Source: Siphlonurus alternatus
Lineage: Eukaryota > Arthropoda > Insecta > Ephemeroptera > Siphlonuridae
Reading direction: 5' to 3'
Assembly (NCBI GenBank): GCA_949825025.1
Contig: OX463779.1
Location: forward strand, 43,408,249 to 43,472,248
Length of the DNA: 64,000 nucleotides
Made by a program: the position numbers and the translations under genes. This document shows positions 52,284-62,887 of the stretch, in pieces (position 1 is the first letter of the stretch; each line of letters begins with the position of its first letter). A model generated the notes under the pieces. It saw only the letters and a list, made by a program, of their open reading frames with translations. It was not told the DNA's origin and did not search any database.

Positions 52284-55200
52284 ATGGCGGACTCGACGTG
52301 GGGACGATGGTTGGTGCTCTCGGTGCTCATGGTGCTCGCAAGTGCTCAGCTGTGTCCCTGGCAGAACGACCACCCTGAACTATCCTCAGCGTGTCTGTGC
52401 GCCACCAACCTGGCTCGCGAGGTCTCGGTGCAATGCGACCTGGTGGAGTGGCCCCTGCTCCTTGGGGCACTGCAGCGCCACCTGCCGCCAGGTCCAGGAC
52501 CCGTCATCGACCTGCTCTACATCAGTAACAGTTCCATCAGGGTCCTCAGCGCAGACGCGATTGCCGGAGTGAGGAAGGTCCGCAGTTTGCAACTCTCAGG
52601 GTGTCGCATTGAGAAAGTCGAGCAGGGGGCCTTCAGGGGACATGAGACCTCGCTACGTAACCTCAACCTTCAGGTGAGAACGGGGAATTTCATTTCGTCT
52701 TGATTCGCTTTTTGAGAATAGGCTGTATTTAGCCATGCACCAAAACATCGGGAAATTAGTTTCAGGTGACGGTGTAATCATGCTAATAATGGATAATTTG
52801 AATGAAGATTTTGTTGGCATAATGTTCTTTCGATATATTTCATCGCAAATATTATACTTTCCAGAGTTTTGTTAATCCATTAGGGTCTTTAATATCATGC
52901 TACAAAACGCTATGACGTCATATTCATGCAAATATTTGACACGCAAGCATAGAAAAAAGTAAAAAAAAAGTATTACAAGATTATGACGTCCAGCATTTTG
53001 CAGCATGATTTGAATGGTTCAAAAGAATTTTATAAAAATTGACAATACAATAGTTCGAGGTCCTATAAATATACAATAATAATTATCAAATTTGATGTCA
53101 GTCTTGTAAAATAGGAGGACGTCAGGATTATTTATTTACTTTCTTGTGTTGTCGAACGCACTCTCCTGGAAAGTCGAACGTTATTTCAACTCAGTTTATC
53201 GAAGGCGTGATCATCAGCGTTCAGAACTGTTTTGATGGAATGTTTTCTTGCCTCCGTCAGATTATAAAATTGATGTGTTGGAGCTAACTGTGTAGCAAGT
53301 TAGTAAAGGGTAACGCTTGAACTTTCTAGAGATTATGTCTCAAATTAGTGTCTTCAAAGTAAACTTTTATAAGGCGAAAAATATATATGCAGTGATCAAT
53401 GAATTTTAAAAAAGTCCTAAACGAGACCATGCGCTGATTGTGAGTCAATCGACGGTGATGCAATGTAATGATGTAGATATTCATTCATTGGAAATTCATT
53501 GAATCTGTAATTAACGCCAACCACCGCTATCCGTCACTCAAACCAAAGATTCGTCTTGTTAGTCGCGTTGCGCTTATATTTCATGATTTCGTTATAATTA
53601 ATAAGCTATTTCATTTGCATGATACAAATTAAGTGATTTAAAGTTAAGCTCAGATTTCCGATTCCCTATTCCCTACATGCTCTGACTTGCATGGTTGTTC
53701 CAGGACAACGTTCTAGACTCCGTTCCAGTGGCTGCCCTCCGCCCACTTCGGAACCTCACCCTACTCGACCTGAGCCGTAACAGACTAACCAGGGTCGCTC
53801 AAGACGCCTTCAGTTCTCTCGGCACGCTAGCGACCCTCAAGCTAGCGGACAACGAGATAACGCTCGAACCTGGTGCCTTCCACGGCCTCGAGGGCTCTTT
53901 GAGGAACCTCAACCTGAAAGGGACGCGACAGAAACGACTTCCTGAGGCCGTGCGAGGTCTGCGAGCATTGGCCTTCCTCGACCTGGCACAGAACGGTTTG
54001 CGGGAACTGCCGCCACCTGGGGCTGCTGCCGGGAGGGCCCTGCAAGGTCTGGACGCCCTGACTGCCATCAACCTTGAACGCAACCTGATCCAGAGTGTGG
54101 CTCCTGACGCCTTCGCGGGAGTGGCTGACACGCTCAGTTCGCTGTCGCTGCTTAACAACCTGTTGACGGACTTCCCCACACCAGCCGTCTCAACCCTCAG
54201 GGAGCTCAGGGTGAGTCACGTGACACGTGTTTGTTGATTTGTACGACGATTTTAACTTAAAGGTCAAGAGGTCACTGTCGAGGTGCCTATTACTCTTTAA
54301 GGCGAGTGGACAACGCTGATCAAGTTTAATATAGAGAGTGGTTGGATTGTGATAGTATTTTGCAGTGACTTAATTCTAGAGAAAATATAAAATGTATGAC
54401 TGTATATCGATGTACAGTGTCAGTTCTGTTTTGCTTTGAATTAACTTAAAAATTAATAAGTAGTTATTCACAAGATTTTAATCTTCAAATGATAAATCAT
54501 GCAGTAAAATCGACGATTTAAGTAAAGAGGACCTGGCAATCAAACGGGGATAAAAGCCTTATTTCTTATTTTTTCTTATTTCGTTTCATTACACAGGTCG
54601 CGTTATCAGTAAACAGATATAAGAAACTAATCTTTACCTGCAGTGTCTTTTATCCCCATTTGATCGCCAGGCTCTCAACTGGTATATAAACTATTGTAAA
54701 CAAAGTAGTTTATTTACTTTTATCATAAAAAAATTAAGAAAACTCATAAATAGATAAAAAAAAATATGGACATTTTACACCATTTTTTATCATAATATTG
54801 TAGCAACTTATAAGAAATTAGTACATGCATCTATATCGATCACACAGGTTCTGGACATCGGGTTCAACCTGATCACGTCCCTGCCCCCGGACGCGTTTTC
54901 CGGGACACCATCCCTGACCCTGCTGGCCCTGGACGGTAACCCGCTGTCCTCCGTTCCCGAGACCTCGCTGGCGCGCCTCAACGCCACCCTGCGCGGTCTC
55001 AGTCTGGGCGGCCGCTTCCTCAGGTGCGACTGTCGCATCAAGTGGCTCGCAAGATGGCTGCAGAACGGAGAACTGCAGGTCACCAGTCGAGAGAGGGCAC
55101 CGCAGTTCTGTGGAGAACCGCCCAGACTGAGGGACCGCACCTTTGCCACCATCACGCCAGAAGGTACGTGCCTCGACAAAATAGCGAGACCCTTAATTAA

Positions 55201-58200
55201 CGATGAGGGTGTAGAAAGAATATTTTAGGAACATTAACGTTTCGAACTTTATTGTATTCAGAATTCAGATCCAACCTATGAGCAGCATTCAGACAATTTC
55301 TTACAACCTTTGGGACCTAAACTTAACTCTAATAAAATGTACTCTTTTCAGCACGATGAAATTCTTTTGGCAAATTATAGCCGTTTTTTTTATAAGTAGA
55401 AAATATAAAGAATTTTAAATATTTAAATTGATAATTTACGAATGCTAAAATACTAAAGATGGACAACTGCGTGCCATGAAAATTTTGTATTGCAGAAATG
55501 AATAGAGGGCATCAATTTATATTATATATCCAGAATTGTTTTCAGACTTTTTAGATGCCAGGAAATATTGCTAAAATGCTTTGCCGAGGTCAGATTTGCT
55601 CCTTCAAGTTCCCGATCTTATACTATATTATTAAGAAGTGACGCCTATATATTGATGCCTCTGCCTGTACTTTCAATAATTGTTTTAAAAATAGTTCCTG
55701 GGCTCTAAAAAATCTGAGTATCAAAACTTTGCACCCTCGATTCATTTCTACGATACATGCAGGTTGTAGTAAACGAAAAAAATGATTGGACAAAACCCTC
55801 GTAACTGCATTTGAGCTCGAATTAAAATTTCCTCTTGTTTGACAGAACTGACGTGCGAGGCTGGCAACGAGGTGGACTCCGTGCCCGCCGAGACTGTGCT
55901 GACCACCCTCGGTCCTCTGCTTGCCCCCACGACCACCAGCCCTCCTCCCCCACCACCCACCACCCCTAGGAGCACCACGAGCACCACCAGGCCGCCTACA
56001 ACGACCAGCACCACCAGTACTACTACAACGACGACTACAACGACAACGAGAGCCCCTATCAGTACGACCGCGGTGCCTCTCCCGCCTGCCCCGCCCAGGA
56101 TCACGGGCTCCGCGAACGTGCTGGTGTCACGTGTGCCCCTGACGTCACCAGCCCCAGCCACCCCGCCTCCTCGCGTGGTGTCCACCCTAGCCCCGAGGCC
56201 CACCGTGGCCGCACCCCCCCGCGTGCACCATTCCCCCAGTTTGGTGCTCGGAGGAGGTCATCGCTCCCGTGTCGATGACGATGAAGATGAGGTGAGCACC
56301 GTAGTCTAATCGCAGAATGCGATAATATTGATAATGTTAAAGTCGGTACCAAACTTGCAGGGTCTTTAAATGTAGAAAACTTTTTGCAACACACAATATC
56401 GCATCTGAAATTCAGAATGGTATATAGTTTCTTCCAGGTATATAAAAAGCATTTATATATATATATAAATATAAATAAATAAATATAAATATATAAATGC
56501 TGATTGTTGTAGAAATCTGCAAAAGATGCTAACTTCACCACTTTACTTCTTTTTATATTTTCTTGTTTTCCAAATCTGTTGATATCAGGGCTCGGTTCCG
56601 CGAACGTTTTTCGCGGATCCGGGATCCAGATCCGCGAACGTTTTTCACGGAACCAGGATCCCGGATCCAAGCTCTCGGATCTTTTACGCGGAACCGGGAT
56701 CCGGGATCCAGATCCGCGAACGTTTTTCGTGGAACCTGGATCCCGGATCAATGTGCCAGGGAGTCTATCGCGGAACCAGGATCCCGGATCCGAGCTCTCG
56801 GATCTTTTACGCGGAACCGGGATCCGGGATCCAGATCCGCGAACGTTTTTCGTGGAACCTGGATCCCGGATCAATGTGCCAGGGAGTCTATCGCGGAACC
56901 AGGATCCCGGATCCGAGCTCTCGGATCTTTTACGCGGAACCGGGATCCGGGATCCAGATCCGCGAACGGTTTTCGCGGAACCTAGATCCGGGATCCATTT
57001 CTTGAATTATATTATTAAAAATAAAAAGTTATGTTTTTATCAACGACCTATGATATGTTCCATTCATGTTTGAAGTTTAAACAATTTTGTAAGGAAAGAG
57101 AGCAAGAACATCCGGAATTAAAGTAAACTGAAAGGGAATGGACGTCAGTATGTGAAATTGTCACAGCACTGCACCCAGCTAAGACAGCAACAGATAGACT
57201 ACAAGCTGAACAACTTAGTATCGGTGACACTTACCGCATATGGTATACCTGTGAACTAGCTACAAGTAAAATAGATCATCCCCTAGCGCAAGAGCTACAC
57301 CAACAAATGAAAAATCGGGCACCAACCATATTTAACAATAAGGTCATGTGTGCTGGTTTGTATTTAGACCCGAGGTTTCAGTGCGTCCTTACGCCCGAGC
57401 AATCAACATTTGCCACCAATCATTTGTGTCCAGATCCTCGAACGTTTTTCGCGGAACCTGGATCCGGGATCCATGGAGCGGAGAGTTTATCGCGGAACCG
57501 GGATCCGGGATCCAGATCCTCGAACGCTTTTCGCGGAACCGGAATCCGCGATCCATGGAGCGGGAAGTTTATCGCGGAACCAGGATCCGGGATCCAGATC
57601 CTCGTACGTTTTTCGCGGAACCTGGATCCGCGATCCATGGAGCGGGAAGTTTATCGCGGAACAATGATCCGGGATCCAGATCCTCGAACGTTTTTCTCGG
57701 AACCTGGATCCGGGATCCAGATCCTTGAACGTTTTTCGCGGAATCTGGATCCCGGATCCAGATCCTCGATTGTTTTCCGCGGATCTTTCGCGGATCTGGA
57801 TCCGTGAACGTTCTCGGAACCGAGCCCTGGTTGATATTTTTATAGTAAAACAGATTCATAAATACATGACACCAGCTTAAAATCTTCAATAAATTCAAAT
57901 AAAATTTATAAAAGGGTGAAAAGCTAAGTAGCACAATTTAGAATTTGACAGCAAACCATATACGCTATAATATGCTAAAAAAAAACAAAAAAAAAAACGC
58001 TTAGCTTTGAGGGAGAGTATATCCTGCAATGTTAATTTTAGTTAGACCATTGTAGGCCGGGGGTAGTAACACCTCTCCTATAAATCAGGACTTTTTAAGG
58101 ACAGGAGCATTCGCCTTTCGATTGCTTCCCTTTCCTCTGGATAGTCTGGATCTCTGTCCTTACACTCATGCTCTGTATATAAAGACAAAACATCAAACTT

Positions 58201-61200
58201 GAAGACGACTGCTAACTCGTGACGTCACACAGGTGATCGTGAAGAGCGCCCAGCGCGTGGACAGCTCGGTGGTGATCACGTGGGACTCGCGAGCCACCAA
58301 CCTGCTGGGCTTCCGGGTGGTGTACCGACTATTCGGTGACCGCAGCTTCAAGCAGGGACCGCCGCTGGACGCCTCGGAGCGAGAGTTCAAGATCAAGAAC
58401 GTGCCGCCACAGGTAGCCAATGTAACCCTGAGTTTATTTCCTTTACTAACTATCTTCCCCAGCCTCGCAATGACTCATCAAGATTGGTTTGCTGGCCTTC
58501 AAAATATGAAGGAAAATATCAAAATCTTTAAATAAGTAAATAAAAAAAAACAAAGCAACTGCCTGCATGAGATTGAACTGCGATGGAGGTAACTCTTCAA
58601 GTACCGTAGTGTCAGAAAGAATGAGAGTGCTGTTTAATTAAGCACCACGATGTTTTGTTGAAATTATAGTCTTTATGCTACATGCTACATAAAGTATATA
58701 ATTGCAATAAAACATCGTGTTGTTTAAATCACTCTCATTGGGCAGTCTCATTCTGAGCTAACGATATGGAAATAATTATTACATATATTATAAGAAATTG
58801 CAACCCTGTAATTGTCTTGTTTTTTTATTTTTTTATTATCCTCATTTAAGGATAATTGCAACTCATTTTGCAATATGAAAACTCCGATGAGTACAAAAGT
58901 CATCATTGCTAGGTTTTGGAATACAAAACTGCAACTAACAACAATTCTCCAATATACGCTTGCTTCAAATCTAACCCCTCGTCTCTGTCACAGGAGTGCC
59001 TGGTGGTTTGTGTGGTGTCTCTGGAGGAGGTTCGCGCCACGCCGGACACGGTGCCACCCCGACAGTGCCGCGAGGTCCGGACGGAGCAGCGCCAGGCGGG
59101 CTCCAGCACCGGCAACATGGACCGGGTAACGGTGGCTGCGAGCGCGGCCGTGTGCGGAGTCGTGCTTCTGGCCGTGCTGGCGCTGCTCATCGTCAGCAGG
59201 CGCCGCGCCAGGAGGCTCCGGAGGGCCCTCAGCAGACAGCAGGCCGCCACCCCGGCCCTCCCTCACGGACTGTGTCCTCACAAGGCCGCGAATCTGCTGC
59301 TGGCAGGTGAGGCTACCAGGGTATCAAGATGATTCATAGGATTTTAATGCTGTTTTTAATTAAATATCATGGTATATTTCGGAGAACTTTCCACTTAATT
59401 AATTAACTCAACAATGACTGCTTGGTCCACAGACCCGAAGTCAATACATCGTCAATAAATTCAATTCTTGTCTCTTAATTATTTCGCTTGGTACCGCCAC
59501 ATATTTAATATTACATGATGGTAGTTCTGAAAAATATCATGGGCGCGATTCACGAAGAAGTTATCCATCAGAAAGATATTCAGGTTTACAACTGCGGTAA
59601 AAGCAGTGGCGTAGCCAGGATTTGCCCAAGGGGGGGGGGGGGGTTCTCAGGATTGAGAAAAGTTCACTGGGGGGTTTGGGGGGCGTAGCCCCCCAATAGC
59701 CCACCGCAGGCACGTTTTTTTTAAGGGCACGCCTCTTTTTAGGGTAAAATCATGAAAAAATACTATTATATTAGAGAATAAAATATATGGATGGCCTGAT
59801 GCAATTTTTTTAACATTTTATATCTTTTTCATCCCATTTTTCAATTTCTTTTCAATACGTGCGTAACAAATAAAGCTTTGAGAAAATCATTTTAATTAAA
59901 TCAAGTAATTCGATCATGTAACCACTTTTATATTATTTTTAAATTATTTTTATATAGAATCAATGTACTGTACGTGTCATTTAATTTAATTTGATTTTTA
60001 AAATTTATTTAATAATCCAAGTTTACATCATTAAGATATTGTAAAAAATAAATAAAAAAGTGAATTGCTTCCCTCATTTTTGTTAAATTTTGTCTGAACC
60101 ACGTGGAGCAACCAATTAAATTAAAGTGCAGCACACGTGAGAGCGTATTAATTTACACAATAGTAGTTATATGCATGCAGTTTGTATATAAGGGAAATAA
60201 AACATTTATTTATAAGTAGCACTTTTTCCTGTTAAAATTAGAAACTAACTTATAATTTGTTTATTTTAAAGAAAATACTACTTGATATCCCCTAAATTTC
60301 AATTTTTTATTTAACTTTTTTTTTTTCAAAATAAATACTGTATCTAAAATTTTTTCTCTTTTCTTCTTATATCCAGTCATTACTCGATCTTCATGGGGGG
60401 GGGGTTAAACCCCGACCCCCCCTGGCTATACGCCACTGGGTAAAAGCGACAGCCTAAAAAAAAAAAAAAAAAAAAAACGGAACGTGCGCACCACATGCAT
60501 GGCTAGTGGAAAAGACCCAATACTTCGTTTAATAAAGGATGCTGAGAAATTATAAACTGATCTTAGGCTTAAGAAAGGAGACTATTTTTTTCTTATTACA
60601 ATTATAGCAGAAACTAGTAGGAATTTCTTTTTTCGCAGTTAGCATTTAGATTTCGAGTTAGCATCGCCAATCATAGGGGATTGTTCGGGTTTAGCGTTTT
60701 TTCTCTATCAACGTATTAAACTGAGTGACCTGTTCTAGGAGGCGGAATATCCGGTCCCATGTCGACGATCGGGACATCTGGTGCTCACTTCCGGAACCAC
60801 CAGCCCGGCACCCTGACCCGCGACTGGGACGGAGGCTCCATGTACAGCGCGCGCAGCATCCCCCGACCCCGCGTGCTGCCCACCCCCTCGCACCACGGTA
60901 AGTTACCCCTCCCTACCTCCAGCACGTCATCAGGTCAGAGATGCAAACATCAGTCGAATATTCAGTCGAATATTTGCCTTATGAAATTATTCAAATTTTA
61001 ATGTAAAAATTATGAGCATATTTTTAGTCGCATCTTCATTATATTCACAAAATATGCGAAAAAATCAGGAAATTTAAAAAAATGGTTCGCGAATATTCGT
61101 ACGTCCTCACGAATATTCATTTGACCTCACGAATATTCGCACAAACTCGCGATCTCTCGAATATTGTGTTGTTTGCACCTCTGACGCCGCACTCTGCACT

Positions 61201-61969
61201 GCACAGGCTCGGTGCTGGGCTGTGAGTCCACGGGGGTCCACGGAGGCGCCGGCAGGTCCACCGCAGACGGACAGTCGCAGAGGTCCTTCTCTGCCCTCTC
61301 CGCCGCCAAGTTCTTGTCGCCGGGGGCAATGTCGCGGCCAGGTACTTTAAACTTCGGCACATTGCATGGCACGGTGTTTGTTTCGTTGAAATAAAGTATC
61401 GACCTCAAAATTTTATATAGCAGCAATGGATAGAGGATGTAAATTTTTATGTTATTCTGATTTTTTAGAGGTCAGAAATTATTGCGGATGTTGGGTTTGA
61501 AATCATCTTTAAAAATTGTAACCCATAAAAAAGTAAAAAAAAAACAAAAAAAATAAAGGGGTGTAACTTTTTACTATGAATATTTTTTTTATTTGGAGAC
61601 CCATTAAGTAATTCTTCAATTAAGTGGCTAACTTACGAGCTTTATGTTACAGAACTACGTCAGTCCCGACAGTCCCTGGCTGCTCCCTCAGAGCGAATGT
61701 CCCGCGTGGGCTCGCCTCCTCGCCGGCCGGCCAGCCAACAGCCTACCCGCGCCCGGTCCCGCAGCCGCGATAGTCTCAGTTACATCGAACAGGAGGCGAG
61801 TCGCCCGGCCAGCAGGTGCTCCTCGGCCATGCACCGCCACACACACCTGAGGGCGGGCACCAACACGTCCGGCTACGACACCTCGGACAACTGGACGGAC
61901 CACGACATGGACATTTACATGGCGCGCAACCCCACCAGGGGGAGTCGCAATAGTCTCGTTAGACTGTAA
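52284..61969 (+). CDS. LRR-FN3 single-pass membrane protein (9 exons, 920 aa)
   Basis: Exons 52284-52673, 53704-54210, 54848-55163, 55846-56291, 58233-58412, 58994-59306, 60739-60897, 61207-61341 and 61653-61969; all GT/AG and in phase. A signal peptide (WLVLSVLMVLASA) precedes a cysteine cap (LCPW...ACLC...QC), about ten leucine-rich repeats (residues ~70-360, e.g. LTLLDLSRNRLTRVAQDAF), and an LRRCT cap (LRCDCRIKWLARWL...FCGEPP). Exon 4 is a mucin-like Pro/Thr stalk with polythreonine. Exons 5-6 hold one FN3 domain (VVITWDSRATNLLGFRVVYR). The transmembrane helix is ~658-681 (VTVAASAAVCGVVLLAVLAL), followed by arginines and a ~240-aa serine-rich tail ending RGSRNSLVRL. It is likely an adhesion or guidance receptor; the architecture resembles insect Lrt/Fili-type LRR proteins, orthology unsure. 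The ATG directly follows a TTGTTTCAG acceptor, so a 5' untranslated exon lies upstream. Confidence 0.9.
52860..53090. mobile_element. MITE family C, copy 3 (LRR gene intron 1)
   Basis: GGGTCTTTAATATCATGCTA, CGCTATGACGTCATATTCAT, CAAATATTTGAC on the left; GATTATGACGTCCAGCATTT, GCAGCATGATTTGAATGG and ATTGACAATACAATA on the right, mirrored and matching copies 1 and 2. Confidence 0.65.
54524..54680. mobile_element. ~157-bp MITE in LRR gene intron 2
   Basis: GAGGACCTGGCAATCAAACG and GGGATAAAAG on the left are mirrored by CTTTTATCCCCATTTGATCG and CCAGGCTCTC on the right. No coding capacity. Confidence 0.6.
55475..55765. mobile_element. MITE family A, diverged copy 3 (LRR gene intron 3)
   Basis: TATTGCAGAAATGAATAGAG, CAGACTTTTTAGATGCC on the left; AAAATAGTTCCTGGGCTCTA and CTTTGCACCCTCGATTCATT on the right. 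The order matches family A copies 1 and 2, with more substitutions. Confidence 0.65.
56586..57829 (+). mobile_element. hAT transposon remnant with tandem GC-rich subterminal repeats, TSD GTTGATAT
   Basis: Ends CAGGGCTCGGTTCCGCGAAC and GAACCGAGCCCTG, flanked by exact GTTGATAT (56578-56585; 57830-57837). The left third is tandem 123-bp units (repeat points 56690, 56813, 56936); the right third has 82-bp units (57471, 57553, 57635). Both are built from GGATCC-type palindromes and CGCGAACGTTTTTCGCGG. The middle (about 57080-57426) encodes a hAT transposase C-terminal fragment with IVTALHPAKTATDRLQAEQL, NRAPTIFNN and LYLDPR, preceded by an in-frame stop. It lies in intron 4 of the LRR gene. Confidence 0.9.
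57838..58232. other. Remainder of LRR gene intron 4
   Basis: AT-rich intron sequence with A-runs at 57977-57999. No further element recognised. Confidence 0.5.
58613..58757. mobile_element. ~145-bp inverted-repeat element in LRR gene intron 5
   Basis: AGAATGAGAGTG, CACGATGTTTTGTTGAAATT and ATAGTCTTTATG on the left are mirrored on the right around CTACATGCTA. The core is similar to the MITE at 18614-18750. Confidence 0.6.
59604..60438. mobile_element. Non-autonomous hAT transposon, 835 bp, 8-bp TSD GGTAAAAG
   Basis: Starts CAGTGGCGTAGCCAGG and ends CCTGGCTATACGCCACTG, with GGTAAAAG at 59596-59603 and 60439-60446. It is the same family as 35786-36902 in the opposite orientation (shared GGGGGGCGTAGCCCCCC, then AGGGTAAAATCATGAAAAAA), with a different internal deletion. 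Inserted in intron 6 of the LRR gene. Confidence 0.92.
60936..61183. mobile_element. 248-bp MITE with CAGAGRTGCAAAC ends, filling LRR gene intron 7
   Basis: CAGAGATGCAAAC at the left is mirrored by GTTTGCACCTCTG at the right, hAT-like ends. No matching 8-bp duplication is visible. The interior repeats GAATATTCG several times. It makes up most of the 309-bp intron between exons ending 60897 and starting 61207. Confidence 0.6.
61395..61545. mobile_element. MITE family A, partial copy 4 (LRR gene intron 8)
   Basis: AAGTATCGACCTCAAAATTT, ATGGATAGAGGATGTAAATT and CTGATTTTTTAGAGG match the left arm of family A. The right arm is not clear, so this is a decayed or half element. Confidence 0.45.
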
Positions 61970-62851
61970 GGGGGGAGGGGAAGGGTACTTTGGTGGAGGA
62001 ATTAACCAAAAAAATGACTTAATTTAAGGTGGGTCTTTCACCATACGTCATAAAATAGTATGACATATGGTGAATGTTTATATAGGCAAAAACATTGAAG
62101 CGGCATAGCAGATACACGTGGTCTTCAAATTAATTTCTCCTGGTTATTTGGTTAATTTTCCTTAAAATTTTCATTCTTAAATGGTGACAAGAAGAACCAA
62201 TGCTATTAAAGAAAAAATTAGGTGACCTAAACTCTTATTGAAAAAGAGATGTTGTGAGTTACGTTAACCCACACAGTATATATATATAGTAGGGTTTAAA
62301 GTTTTTTTGTCTACATCACGTAGATTTTTCGGGCAAATACGGACATCTCCTTGCTCTCAAAACGTAAAAATGAAACTCCCGTTACGAGTTTTGGTGCACT
62401 TAATATGTTTCGAAACAAATTTGTGTAAAATCGAGGCCAGGACAAGTGCGCGAAGATCGTTTCATGTCGCTTTAAAAAAAATGACTCATGTAAATCCACC
62501 TTTAATAATCGAAGACGTTGAAAAATACGGCGCTGTAGAGCTTGACGTAAGAAACTTAATGCTTTCAACATGCTAGTGACGCTTTTAAACGTTTTCAATC
62601 GACAAACGAATCATGTGACGTAACTTTTTGTACACAAGTAGGATTTTAATAACTGACTCAATATCTTCAGTGACGACTAAAGACCTAATAAAAAGACACT
62701 TATGTACTAAAATAAAGACCTTATAGACAAACATGTACTTAAACATTTATAAAGACCCAAGAGAAGACACATACAATGTACTAAAAATGTATATTGACGA
62801 TACTCTACTAATGAGAGTACTCTACAGAATGACATATTGTACAGACAGTTG

Positions 62852-62887
<36 letters not shown>

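Noticed and set aside
56563..57807. Several overlapping open frames on both strands with repeated DPGS/RNRDPGS motifs
   Set aside because: They arise because the 123-bp and 82-bp repeat units are multiples of three; they belong to the hAT subterminal arrays, not to a gene.
56586..57829. CRISPR-like array
   Set aside because: Direct repeats without unique spacers, in a eukaryotic genome, inside a transposon with an 8-bp duplication.
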